From JTS-RE37 sp041743975 (GTDB lineage: Bacteria > Bacteroidota > Bacteroidia > Flavobacteriales > Flavobacteriaceae), in NCBI GenBank assembly GCA_041743975.1, contig JBGTLT010000053.1, positions 1 to 12,877 of the forward strand: DNA of 12,877 bases. Direction: 5' to 3'. Made by a program: the position numbers and the translations under genes. Of this stretch, positions 7,548 through 12,877 are shown one piece after another (positions within the stretch are counted from its first letter, which is position 1; the number at the start of each line of letters is the position of its first letter). The notes below the pieces were generated by a model. It saw only the letters and a list, made by a program, of their open reading frames with translations. It did no database searches and was not told the DNA's origin.

Positions 7548-9023
7548 TTATTTATCATTTCTTACGGCTTTTACCATTGCAGGGGTAACCTCTTTTTTGG
7601 AATTCCCCCAGCTATTGTAAACATAGGTCAGTACGTTTGCAATCTCGTCATCCGACAAGGCCTGGGCGGTCATAACACTATTATACTTCTCCCCGTTGAC
7701 CGTAATTTCACCTGTTTTGCCATACAATATAATATCGATAGCGCGAGTTACGTCTGCGTTCAGGTAATCTGATTCTGCCAATGGAGGAAACGCATTGGGT
7801 ATCCCCTGCCCTTCAGCTTGGTGACAGGCAAAACAAGTTTGCATATACATTTGTTTTCCAAATTCAATGCGCTCAACCATGGATTTAGCCGGAATTTCGG
7901 ATTCGGGAACCTCATTAGAGGAAGGCATTTTTTGGATACCCCCTCCTTCCGGCAAATAAATATCATCGCGTAATTCTCCTGAGTAAACCGATTCGTTCTC
8001 TTCCCCCTGAACCTTGAGCATCCCTAAAGCGCCTTTGTTGAAAGCCCTAAAAATGGAATGATCCACTAAAATAAAGGTCCCGGGCACTTCAACCTTAAAC
8101 TCCACTATTGCAGCACCTCCTGCGGGAATCAGAGTGGTCTGAACATTTTCATTAATTAAACTACCACCTTCTACATGGACTTTATCAAATATTTCTCCGA
8201 TTACATGAAAGGAGGAAACGAGGTTAGGACCACCATTACCGACATACAGACGCACAGTTTCGCCAACATTAGCGGTAATTGCGTTGTCGCCTGTAAGTGC
8301 GCCCACCTGGCCATTGAATACTACATAATCAGCTTTTTCATCAACTGCCTTTTGCATATCAAAGGGTTGCAGCCCGCGATCACCATTTTTGCCTTTGGTA
8401 TAAAAATCCCCCTGCATTATATAATATTCCTTATCAACATCGGGCAGGCCTTCCTCGGGCTCAACCAAAATTAAGCCGTACATTCCATTCGCAATGTGCA
8501 TACCTACCGGAGCCGTTGCACAATGGTATACATAGAGACCGGGATTCAAAACCTTAAAGGAAAATACTTTTTCATGACCAGGAGCCACAAATGAGGATTC
8601 GGCTCCACCTCCGGGACCTGTAACAGCATGGAGGTCAATGTTATGGGGTAATTTATTATCAGGATGGTTTTTTAGGTGGAATTCTACCTCATCGCCAATT
8701 TTGGTACGGATAAAACTTCCAGGTACGGTGCCACCAAAAGTCCAGTATACATATTTTACACCATTGGTCATTTCACCTTCCTGTTCGAGGATTTCCATAT
8801 CAACGACCAGTTTTTTAGCCATTCTCTTTGCTGTTGGGGCCGGTACGTTAGGAGGAGAGGTCAAAATAGCTTTCATTTCAACTGTTGCAGGAATTTCCAT
8901 GCTGCTTACGTATACTTTTTTTTCGTTTCTATCAGTCATACATGAGGAAAGAGTAAAAGTTCCCAGGGCGAATAAAAACAGTATACATCTAAAAAAATCA
9001 GGGTGATTTGTAGTCATGGTCAT
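7548..9023 (-). CDS. nirK: Copper-containing nitrite reductase with C-terminal cytochrome c domain, lipoprotein
   Basis: NirK reduces nitrite to nitric oxide outside the cytoplasm. The 491-residue protein has a signal with lipobox LSSC (C28), two cupredoxin domains (~65-340) and a class I cytochrome c domain (~385-470). The type 1 copper ligands are H127, C168, H176 and M181; type 2 ligands are H132, H167 and H322; the catalytic pair is D130 (in HNIDLH) and H273 (in SFHVIG). Haem binds at CFACH (C397, C400, H401), with M451 as the likely axial ligand. All key residues are present. The fused cytochrome would pass electrons to the type 1 copper, as in known three-domain NirK enzymes. The start at 9023 is the first of two nearby ATGs (the other at 9017). 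It leads nirV and sco and has an FNR-like palindrome upstream. Confidence 0.96.
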   Translation of the reverse strand: MTMTTNHPDFFRCILFLFALGTFTLSSCMTDRNEKKVYVSSMEIPATVEMKAILTSPPNVPAPTAKRMAKKLVVDMEILEQEGEMTNGVKYVYWTFGGTVPGSFIRTKIGDEVEFHLKNHPDNKLPHNIDLHAVTGPGGGAESSFVAPGHEKVFSFKVLNPGLYVYHCATAPVGMHIANGMYGLILVEPEEGLPDVDKEYYIMQGDFYTKGKNGDRGLQPFDMQKAVDEKADYVVFNGQVGALTGDNAITANVGETVRLYVGNGGPNLVSSFHVIGEIFDKVHVEGGSLINENVQTTLIPAGGAAIVEFKVEVPGTFILVDHSIFRAFNKGALGMLKVQGEENESVYSGELRDDIYLPEGGGIQKMPSSNEVPESEIPAKSMVERIEFGKQMYMQTCFACHQAEGQGIPNAFPPLAESDYLNADVTRAIDIILYGKTGEITVNGEKYNSVMTAQALSDDEIANVLTYVYNSWGNSKKEVTPAMVKAVRNDK

Positions 9024-9527
9024 GGCTTAGTAAGTATTAAATAAAATTTTCATGTCTTTTAATTTGAAATAGTTTAGGATTCCTCTTGTTCCCCAGAATG
9101 ACAGGAGTCAAATCCTGGAACATATGTTATAGCATTTCGTATTAAACAAAACATGATTGATTCTTATCATGATACCGCCCCAATTTACGGTGATGCCTTC
9201 AAAATTGCTTTTGATGAGCCCCATAACAGTGGCCGGCATGGGGTGTGGTTACCTGGCTGATAACGTGCTAAACTTGCCTATGGAATGTGAATAGACCGAA
9301 TCTGCTTCTATCCCTATTTATTATGAGAAGCAACCTGACAATGTAGGAAAGGAAAATGAAATTATTTATCTCCATGAATGTGATTTTTGACTTAAAATAA
9401 GCCCGGACTTGATAATCGGATCCCATTCTAATTTTTATAATCGTGGGTTATGGTATTATTATTTCCATACTTATTTGTCCTGGTTGCGCAAAAGCGGCCT
9501 ATTGATGATCACCAGTTTCCGGCAGGT
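9024..9527. other. Long intergenic region upstream of nirK
   Basis: About 500 bases separate the small membrane gene from nirK. They contain the FNR-like palindrome and a -10-like TATAAC on the - strand (9131-9126). A few ORFs under 40 codons are present on the + strand: 9153-9260 (35 codons), 9193-9294 (33 codons), and 9355-9399, which has a GGAAAGGAAA just before its ATG. None resembles a known protein and I do not call them genes. No clear terminator for the membrane protein gene was seen. Confidence 0.5.
9152..9171 (-). promoter_or_regulatory. CRP/FNR-family binding site upstream of nirK
   Basis: TTGAT-TCTT-ATCAT at 9157-9170 matches the FNR-type consensus TTGAT-N4-ATCAA at nine of ten positions, and a perfect overlapping inverted repeat CATGAT/ATCATG frames it. 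It is centred about 140 bases upstream of the nirK start. A TATAAC on the - strand at 9131-9126 would place it near -44, a class II activator position. Nitrite reductase genes are commonly activated by FNR, DNR or NnrR-type regulators in response to low oxygen and NO. No such regulator is in this window. Confidence 0.55.
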
Positions 9528-9815
9528 TCAAAACAAATTCGAAACTATGACTGTGATGCTGAACAGTACACTTACGAGTAATATATTGAAGGTGGTTTTA
9601 GATTTCAATTGAGCCAGTACGGCTCCATTAAAAGCCATGCAGAGGATTGTGGTCAGAAACACGAAAAGCATTCTGACCTCCGTTGGCATCGCATGCATAA
9701 GCAACAGCATTACAGCCACCGAGCCTAAACAGCTTTGGCCTATGATGGCAATTGCCTCATAACCAGTTTGCTGCCTTTTAAATTCGGCAAATAGATTATT
9801 GTAGATTTTCAACAT
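9528..9815 (-). CDS. Small three-helix membrane protein of unknown function
   Basis: From the ATG at 9815 this gives 95 residues. The N-terminus is charged (MLKIYNNLFAEFKRQQ), followed by three hydrophobic helices at about 20-42, 48-68 and 76-94, and the chain ends at the last helix. A longer reading to 9875 would overlap the hemerythrin gene by 44 bases and add 20 hydrophilic residues, so I prefer the start 16 bases after the hemerythrin stop. Co-transcription with hemerythrin and ric suggests a role in nitrosative or oxidative stress at the inner membrane, but I recognise no family. TM1 and TM2 contain single histidine and cysteine residues, with no clear haem or metal motif. Confidence 0.7.
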   Translation of the reverse strand: MLKIYNNLFAEFKRQQTGYEAIAIIGQSCLGSVAVMLLLMHAMPTEVRMLFVFLTTILCMAFNGAVLAQLKSKTTFNILLVSVLFSITVIVSNLF

Positions 9816-9831
9816 CCCGTGGGTTTCTTTT

Positions 9832-10302
9832 TTACTCCCAGAATGCGTCATCGGTATTGTCAATGAATATTTCATCGGTATGTAGTTTTGAGATTATTAT
9901 TAATTGTTGTTCGGTGGCAACTTTTTGTATTTCATTAAATAGTACCCGCTCCTCGAAGCGGATGTGCTGTTCCAGTTCTTCCCCGATCAAACTAAGGTGC
10001 TTGGCGGTGTTCCCTGACCCCTTAAAGAGCCGGGCCAGTCTTCGATGTTCCGAAATGGCCCTTTTTACCAGTTCGTTATCGCTTCTCAAAATCGGAAAGA
10101 CCTGATTTTCCTCTAATTCAAAGTGGGGACTAATATGATGTTCAAAAAACCAATTGGCATAGCGTTTTATTCTTTCGGCCTCGATTCCCTTTGAGAAACC
10201 CGTCCTGATTTTCCAGCATAATAGCAGGCTGTGGTGATGATCACGGCTCAAGGGCTGCAGGTATGTATGTCTTTTGATTGGTTTTTTCGCTTCCTGGTTC
10301 AT
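9832..10302 (-). CDS. Hemerythrin HHE domain protein
   Basis: This 156-residue soluble protein has no signal peptide. The di-iron four-helix pattern is visible: a histidine cluster DHHHS (22-24), HFELE (H60, E64), EHRRL (H86) and HIRFE (H113, E117). Such domains bind O2 or NO at a non-haem di-iron site, or store and sense iron. It lies downstream of ric, itself a hemerythrin-like di-iron protein, and just before the small membrane protein gene, so it probably belongs to the NO/oxidative stress response. The start at 10302 has an A-rich leader without an SD, as is usual in Bacteroidetes. Function beyond di-iron binding is inferred. Confidence 0.9.
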   Translation of the reverse strand: MNQEAKKPIKRHTYLQPLSRDHHHSLLLCWKIRTGFSKGIEAERIKRYANWFFEHHISPHFELEENQVFPILRSDNELVKRAISEHRRLARLFKGSGNTAKHLSLIGEELEQHIRFEERVLFNEIQKVATEQQLIIISKLHTDEIFIDNTDDAFWE

Positions 10303-10393
10303 TGTTTTTTTTTATTTTCAGGACATCAAATCCATATTCATTCTTGTGTAGTGACCGCAGGATGGTTTCCTCTTCCATATTGCCATGGATTCA

Positions 10394-10474
10394 TTAGGCC
10401 ATACTTAAATACGCTCTCTTTACGGAATGGTCGATGTCCAAGTCTCCTGGTTCTAGCCTATTGATCTTTGCCAT
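10394..10474 (-). CDS. Possible 26-residue ORF or gene remnant between ric and hemerythrin
   Basis: A 26-codon frame starts 13 bases after the ric stop with MAKINRLEPGDLDID. Its TAA overlaps a second ATG, and another frame from 10378 continues for 45 codons into the hemerythrin start. The 185-base gap breaks an otherwise compact operon, and these pieces read like protein. They may be the decayed remains of a small gene, a real micro-protein, or chance. I recognise no family. Confidence 0.25.
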   Translation of the reverse strand: MAKINRLEPGDLDIDHSVKRAYLSMA

Positions 10475-10487
10475 AATGGGGGGTTGG

Positions 10488-11213
10488 CTATGCATTCAGT
10501 TCTTGTTCCAATGCCTCTGCTTTGGGAAACAGGATATTGTTCTCCAAATGTATATGCTGGTGCAAATCTTCTTCGAATTCCTTCAGCAATGAATAAGTTA
10601 CCCGATAGGTACTGCAGGCATCTGCTGGCGGATTATAGTTATTGCTTAATGCATCTATTCTGCTAAATCGGTCACCTTCTATTTCATGTTCCGCCATCAT
10701 CATTTGAATGGGATTTTTAACCGTTCCAAACTGAGGCCTCTCCAGTATCATGTCTTTTAATTTGGCCCTTACCATCTTTCGCACTGCGGGAAAAAGCACC
10801 AATTCCTCTTTTTTCATGTGCATGGCAAGTTCCCCGCCACCAGCATTAAAATGTTCAGCAATTTCAATAAGTTCAGGATGTTTTTCACCATGCACCCGGC
10901 ACAGTTTTTCTAAGTATTGATTTAGGACGGGAATACGTTCCTCTATGTAACGATGATGCTTTTTCTCGATGTAATCAACAAGCAGGTCTAAAGGCCAGGA
11001 TTTAAAATCGCTGTTTTCAGTGTTGTTTTTTTCTTTAACGGATTTTATCTCTTCTAACAAAATAGCGGGGTCTAAGTTGCTTTTTTCTGCTACTTCCGCA
11101 ATGCTGCGATTACCCTTGCAGCAGAAGTCTATCTTATGGTTCCTGAAGACCTGTGCGGTACGGTAGTCTTCAGCCACCATCTGTCCTATTGATTTTTCTA
11201 AGGTATTTTCCAT
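10488..11213 (-). CDS. ric: Iron-sulfur cluster repair di-iron protein Ric (ScdA/YtfE family)
   Basis: This 241-residue cytoplasmic protein restores Fe-S clusters damaged by nitric oxide or peroxide. The N-terminal ScdA_N domain (~5-60) has the typical FRNHKIDFCCKGNRSI with C31-C32. The C-terminal hemerythrin-like domain (~75-235) supplies the di-iron ligands H86, H132 and E136 (HMKKE), H176 and H220 and E224 (HIHLE), in the order seen in E. coli YtfE. Length fits the family. It begins seven bases after the cupin stop, so the two are one operon. The upstream Rrf2 regulator and shared operator indicate induction by NO, the usual signal for this gene. Called with confidence; the symbols ytfE, scdA and dnrN are used in other organisms. 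Confidence 0.95.
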   Translation of the reverse strand: MENTLEKSIGQMVAEDYRTAQVFRNHKIDFCCKGNRSIAEVAEKSNLDPAILLEEIKSVKEKNNTENSDFKSWPLDLLVDYIEKKHHRYIEERIPVLNQYLEKLCRVHGEKHPELIEIAEHFNAGGGELAMHMKKEELVLFPAVRKMVRAKLKDMILERPQFGTVKNPIQMMMAEHEIEGDRFSRIDALSNNYNPPADACSTYRVTYSLLKEFEEDLHQHIHLENNILFPKAEALEQELNA

Positions 11214-11220
11214 GATATTT

Positions 11221-11514
11221 TTATATGAATTTGTTTTCAGATTTAATGCCCATTACAGCTAAAGCTTTTAAGTCTTTTATAATGGTCAGGGCATGTTCTT
11301 TTTTTGCAGGAATGATAAAAGTGTCCCCTGCTATGAGAAGGTGATCATGACCAGGCATTTGCAAGAGAGCTTCTCCTTTTTGGCCGACTATGATCGATTC
11401 CTGGGGGCTGTGATGCAAGGGCATTTTCATTGTTGTTGTACCCCCTACTTGGGGAATTTTGAGTGTGCTGCCTAGAGTCAAATGGGTCAATTCAGGTTTA
11501 TTCAGTAGTTCCAT
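11221..11514 (-). CDS. Small cupin-domain protein
   Basis: This 97-residue protein is a single cupin barrel. The first motif is around HHSPQE (H34, H35, E39) with a G and turn after it; the second is IAGDTFIIPAKKEHAL with H74 as the likely last metal ligand. No signal peptide is present. It is the first gene after the candidate operator at 11608 and lies seven bases ahead of ric. Small cupins next to NO-response genes may sense or bind a small ligand or metal, but the substrate cannot be read from the sequence. The start at 11514 fits the length of the fold and has no SD. Confidence 0.8.
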   Translation of the reverse strand: MELLNKPELTHLTLGSTLKIPQVGGTTTMKMPLHHSPQESIIVGQKGEALLQMPGHDHLLIAGDTFIIPAKKEHALTIIKDLKALAVMGIKSENKFI

Positions 11515-11536
11515 TATTTAGTATTTGCTGCTTCCT

Positions 11537-11559
11537 CCATGTTTATAACCGAAACATGG
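11537..11559 (-). promoter_or_regulatory. Perfect 8-bp inverted repeat in the cupin-ric leader
   Basis: CCATGTTT (11537-11544) pairs exactly with AAACATGG (11552-11559) around a seven-base loop, ending 22 bases upstream of the cupin start. No T-tract follows on the - strand, so it is not an intrinsic terminator. It may be an mRNA hairpin affecting translation or a second protein-binding site. Confidence 0.4.
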
Positions 11560-11583
11560 GAATAGGGTTTGTTGCCGGGCTTC

Positions 11584-11627
11584 CAATTTCAACTGTCATA
11601 TTAATAGGACAAAACTATCCGATTTAA
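11584..11627 (-). promoter_or_regulatory. Candidate Rrf2 operator and promoter for the cupin-ric operon
   Basis: GACAAAACTATCCGATTTAA (11608-11627, written on the + strand) matches the element upstream of the Rrf2 gene at 18 of 20 positions. On the - strand it contains a -33 TTTG (11613-11610); 18 bases on is TGAAATTG (11591-11584), a weak match to TAnnTTTG at exactly the spacing used at the Rrf2 promoter. The site is about 94 bases upstream of the cupin start. This implies that cupin, ric and possibly the hemerythrin are transcribed from here under Rrf2 control. Confidence 0.6.
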
Positions 11628-11639
11628 AGTTAATTTTTT

Positions 11640-12074
11640 TTAGCGTTTTAAAAAAGTAACTCCCATTTCCAGGCCTGTTGTCATTTCATAGAGACTTGTA
11701 TTTTCCAGCATTTGTCTTAAATCATTCCGAATACTCACGAATTTGTCGTGTACCGGACAAGGCTTTTCGGCGTTGCATTCTTTAAGGCCCAACCCACAGC
11801 CTTCATATATTGTATTTCCATCGATGGCATTGACTATTTCGCTGAGTTTCAACTTATCTATTTGTGTCCTGGATATTTCAAAACCACCGTGAGCTCCCTT
11901 GACGGAATCAACAATATTATTTTTGGATAACAGCTGTAAAATCTTGGCGGTAAATGCCACAGGGGAATTTATTTCCTCCGCAATTTCCTTCAGGCTTACC
12001 CTTCTGCTTTCCAGGGATTGCAAGGCTATGTAAATCGACGCCCTGATACCGTATTCACATGCTTTTGAGAACAT
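11640..12074 (-). CDS. Rrf2-family Fe-S transcription regulator, probably NO-sensing (NsrR-like)
   Basis: This 144-residue protein has the Rrf2 winged helix: N-terminal MFSKACEYGIRASIYIA, a recognition helix region around SLKEIAEEINSPVAFTAKIL (27-46), and the wing VKGAHGGFEIS (58-68). The cluster region carries C93, C100 and C106 with H109 close after, spacing x6 and x5, resembling the Fe-S ligands of NsrR and IscR. Members bind a [2Fe-2S] or [4Fe-4S] cluster and release DNA when NO destroys it. Its neighbours ric and hemerythrin point to an NsrR-like role; an IscR-like role is less likely because no isc or suf genes are near. The promoter just upstream carries the same motif as the cupin-ric promoter, suggesting autoregulation. 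Start at 12074 gives the usual Rrf2 N-terminus. Confidence 0.92.
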   Translation of the reverse strand: MFSKACEYGIRASIYIALQSLESRRVSLKEIAEEINSPVAFTAKILQLLSKNNIVDSVKGAHGGFEISRTQIDKLKLSEIVNAIDGNTIYEGCGLGLKECNAEKPCPVHDKFVSIRNDLRQMLENTSLYEMTTGLEMGVTFLKR

Positions 12075-12097
12075 ACATTTTCTTGTTACTGCCAGGA

Positions 12098-12141
12098 CAA
12101 AGGTAGTAATTTTTTAATTAAGACAAAAATATCCGAATTAA
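12098..12141 (-). promoter_or_regulatory. Rrf2 gene promoter with overlapping candidate operator
   Basis: On the - strand, TACCTTTG (12105-12098) is an exact match to the Bacteroidetes -7 consensus TAnnTTTG. Eighteen bases upstream is a -33 TTTG (12127-12124). That TTTG lies inside GACAAAAATATCCGAATTAA (12122-12141, + strand), the motif shared with the cupin-ric promoter. A protein bound here would block the -33 element. The transcript start would be about 20 bases before the Rrf2 ATG. This is the best-formed promoter in the window. Confidence 0.68.
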
Positions 12142-12199
12142 TAGTTTTCTTATACTTTTAGGCAGGCATTATAGAGATTCTCCAAGGTTAAAATATTTG

Positions 12200-12239
12200 A
12201 TTTAATCCAATCTGTTTGGCTTTATATAATGGATTAAAT
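12200..12239. repeat. Perfect 9-bp inverted repeat with 22-bp spacer
   Basis: ATTTAATCC at 12200-12208 is mirrored by GGATTAAAT at 12231-12239. The spacer ends with TATAAT (12225-12230, + strand) directly against the right arm. This could be a paired regulatory site over a + strand promoter, or chance in A/T-rich DNA. Confidence 0.3.
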
Positions 12240-12475
12240 AACATAGATGCGATTTGATGATTATGAATGTTTCCTTCTTAAAGTGGGCCCTGATTTTTAT
12301 AATACAGCCGTTGATCCCCAACATACCCGACAAAAATTTCAGGGTAGTTTGATTCTTTTTTTGTATTGTTATACAATTTGGCAGAACTGATTTCGAAAAA
12401 AATTAATACAATCCGGGGGAATTGAAACTGGCTTGTGCAGTTCCCTTCGTAACCTGATACGGAAGTGCCTAAGAA

Positions 12476-12877
12476 CTACACTTCAGTCTTCATATATTCT
12501 GTCGGGGTCATGTTGAACTGTTTTTGAAAATTGCGGCCAAAACTCGTCTGGGAATTATATCCTACCATTTCTGCTATTTCGTAGATTTTATAGTCTCCGG
12601 TTTTTAAAAGTTCAGCGGCCTTTTTTAGCTTGGCAAGGTTCACCAGTTCATTGGGGCTCAGGTTGGACATTTCTTTGATTTTCCGATAGAGGGTCGAGCG
12701 GCTCATGCTCATGATCTCCGCCAGGACCTCAACATTGAGATCAGGGTCCGAGATATGCTGATCAATAATACCATCCAGTTTTTTAATAAAAGTCTCATCG
12801 GTCCTGGTGTGTGCAATACTTCGAATGTGTGCCAATGGAGAACTGGAATAGTGATCCAGGATATGCTTCCGGTTCTC
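12476..12877 (-). CDS. C-terminal AraC-type DNA-binding domain of a regulator, probably a second hybrid two-component system; 5' partial
   Basis: The frame runs open to the right edge (133 residues visible). The apparent start near 12835 would be TTG and is internal, because sequence typical of these proteins (NRKHILDHYSSSP) continues upstream of it. The two AraC helix-turn-helix motifs are clear: VEVLAEIMSMSRSTLYRKIK and IYEIAEMVGYNSQTSFGRNF, followed by NMTPTEYMK. The linker before them, with TFIKKLDGIIDQHISDPDLN, is the form seen after the receiver in hybrid two-component systems, so I infer such a protein, but a plain AraC regulator cannot be excluded. It is not closely similar in sequence to the left-hand regulator. 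It points towards the Rrf2 gene on the same strand, with a 401-base gap. Confidence 0.88.
   Translation of the reverse strand, partial: ENRKHILDHYSSSPLAHIRSIAHTRTDETFIKKLDGIIDQHISDPDLNVEVLAEIMSMSRSTLYRKIKEMSNLSPNELVNLAKLKKAAELLKTGDYKIYEIAEMVGYNSQTSFGRNFQKQFNMTPTEYMKTEV

Larger units (their letters stand above)
12075..12475. other. Intergenic region upstream of the Rrf2 gene
   Basis: Four hundred bases with no long gene. The part next to Rrf2 holds its promoter and operator (12098-12141). Further right is a spaced inverted repeat (12200-12239) and a 29-codon + strand ORF (12263-12352, beginning MNVSFLKWALIFIIQ) with no SD, which I do not call. A weak hairpin (12445-12465) follows the right-hand regulator's stop but lacks an adjacent T-tract. 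Confidence 0.5.

Noticed and set aside
9153..9260. 35-codon + strand frame beginning MIDSYHDTAPIYGD
   Set aside because: It overlaps the FNR-like palindrome, has no SD, and matches no family I know. A regulatory reading of this DNA is better supported.
9355..9399. 14-codon + strand frame with a purine-rich SD-like run
   Set aside because: Very short, and purine runs before an ATG are common by chance in A/T-rich DNA. No context supports a product.
9409..9612. 67-codon + strand frame upstream of and opposite the small membrane protein gene
   Set aside because: It lies largely antisense to the better-supported membrane protein gene, starts with TTG, and has no recognisable features.
9816..9875. 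Upstream extension of the small membrane protein to 9875
   Set aside because: It overlaps the end of the hemerythrin gene by 44 bases and adds a hydrophilic stretch. The internal ATG at 9815, 16 bases after the hemerythrin stop, is a better start.
12445..12465. Hairpin CTTCGTA / TACGGAAG downstream of the right-hand regulator
   Set aside because: It has a bulge, and the nearest T-tract on the - strand is about 40 bases away, so it does not qualify as an intrinsic terminator.

Overview
The window looks like a chromosomal segment of a Bacteroidetes bacterium, most likely a marine-type Flavobacteriia. The evidence is: hybrid two-component regulators with a periplasmic propeller sensor fused to histidine kinase, receiver and AraC domains; lipoproteins with an Asp/Pro-rich tether; a copper nitrite reductase carried as a lipoprotein with a fused cytochrome c; weak or absent Shine-Dalgarno sequences with A/T-rich leaders; and a promoter of the Bacteroidetes form (-33 TTTG, -7 TAnnTTTG). 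The genus cannot be named from what is here.

Left block (1-5735, + strand): the 3' part of a hybrid two-component regulator (5' end outside the window), a 374-base regulatory gap, and a 705-residue lipoprotein with an IPT/TIG domain and three tandem right-handed beta-helix modules, closed by a strong intrinsic terminator. The gap holds a 21-bp-period direct repeat, a -7-like box and a 15-codon leader ORF with an SD. The regulator probably controls the lipoprotein. No SusC/SusD pair is visible.

Central and right block (6024-12074, all - strand, read right to left): an Rrf2 regulator with three cysteines and a histidine in the Fe-S region, a small cupin, the di-iron repair protein Ric (ScdA/YtfE type), a hemerythrin, and a small three-helix membrane protein. 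After a roughly 500-base gap come nirK (cytochrome c-fused copper nitrite reductase), nirV (SUMF1/FGE fold without the catalytic cysteines) and a Sco protein with an N-terminal heavy-metal-binding domain. NirK reduces nitrite to nitric oxide, Sco and NirV probably help mature or supply it, and Ric, hemerythrin and Rrf2 form a nitric-oxide sensing and damage-repair arm. No nitric oxide reductase is in the window.

Regulation: an 18/20-identical motif lies over the -33 element of the Rrf2 promoter and again in front of the cupin-ric-hemerythrin genes, which suggests autoregulation plus control of the repair operon. A CRP/FNR-type palindrome lies 134 bases upstream of nirK, suggesting separate control of nitrite reduction by oxygen or NO.

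Right edge (12476-12877, - strand): the C-terminal AraC-type DNA-binding end of another regulator, probably a second hybrid two-component system, cut by the window. The nitrite/NO block therefore lies between two such regulators, and by eye it is more A/T-rich than the left block.
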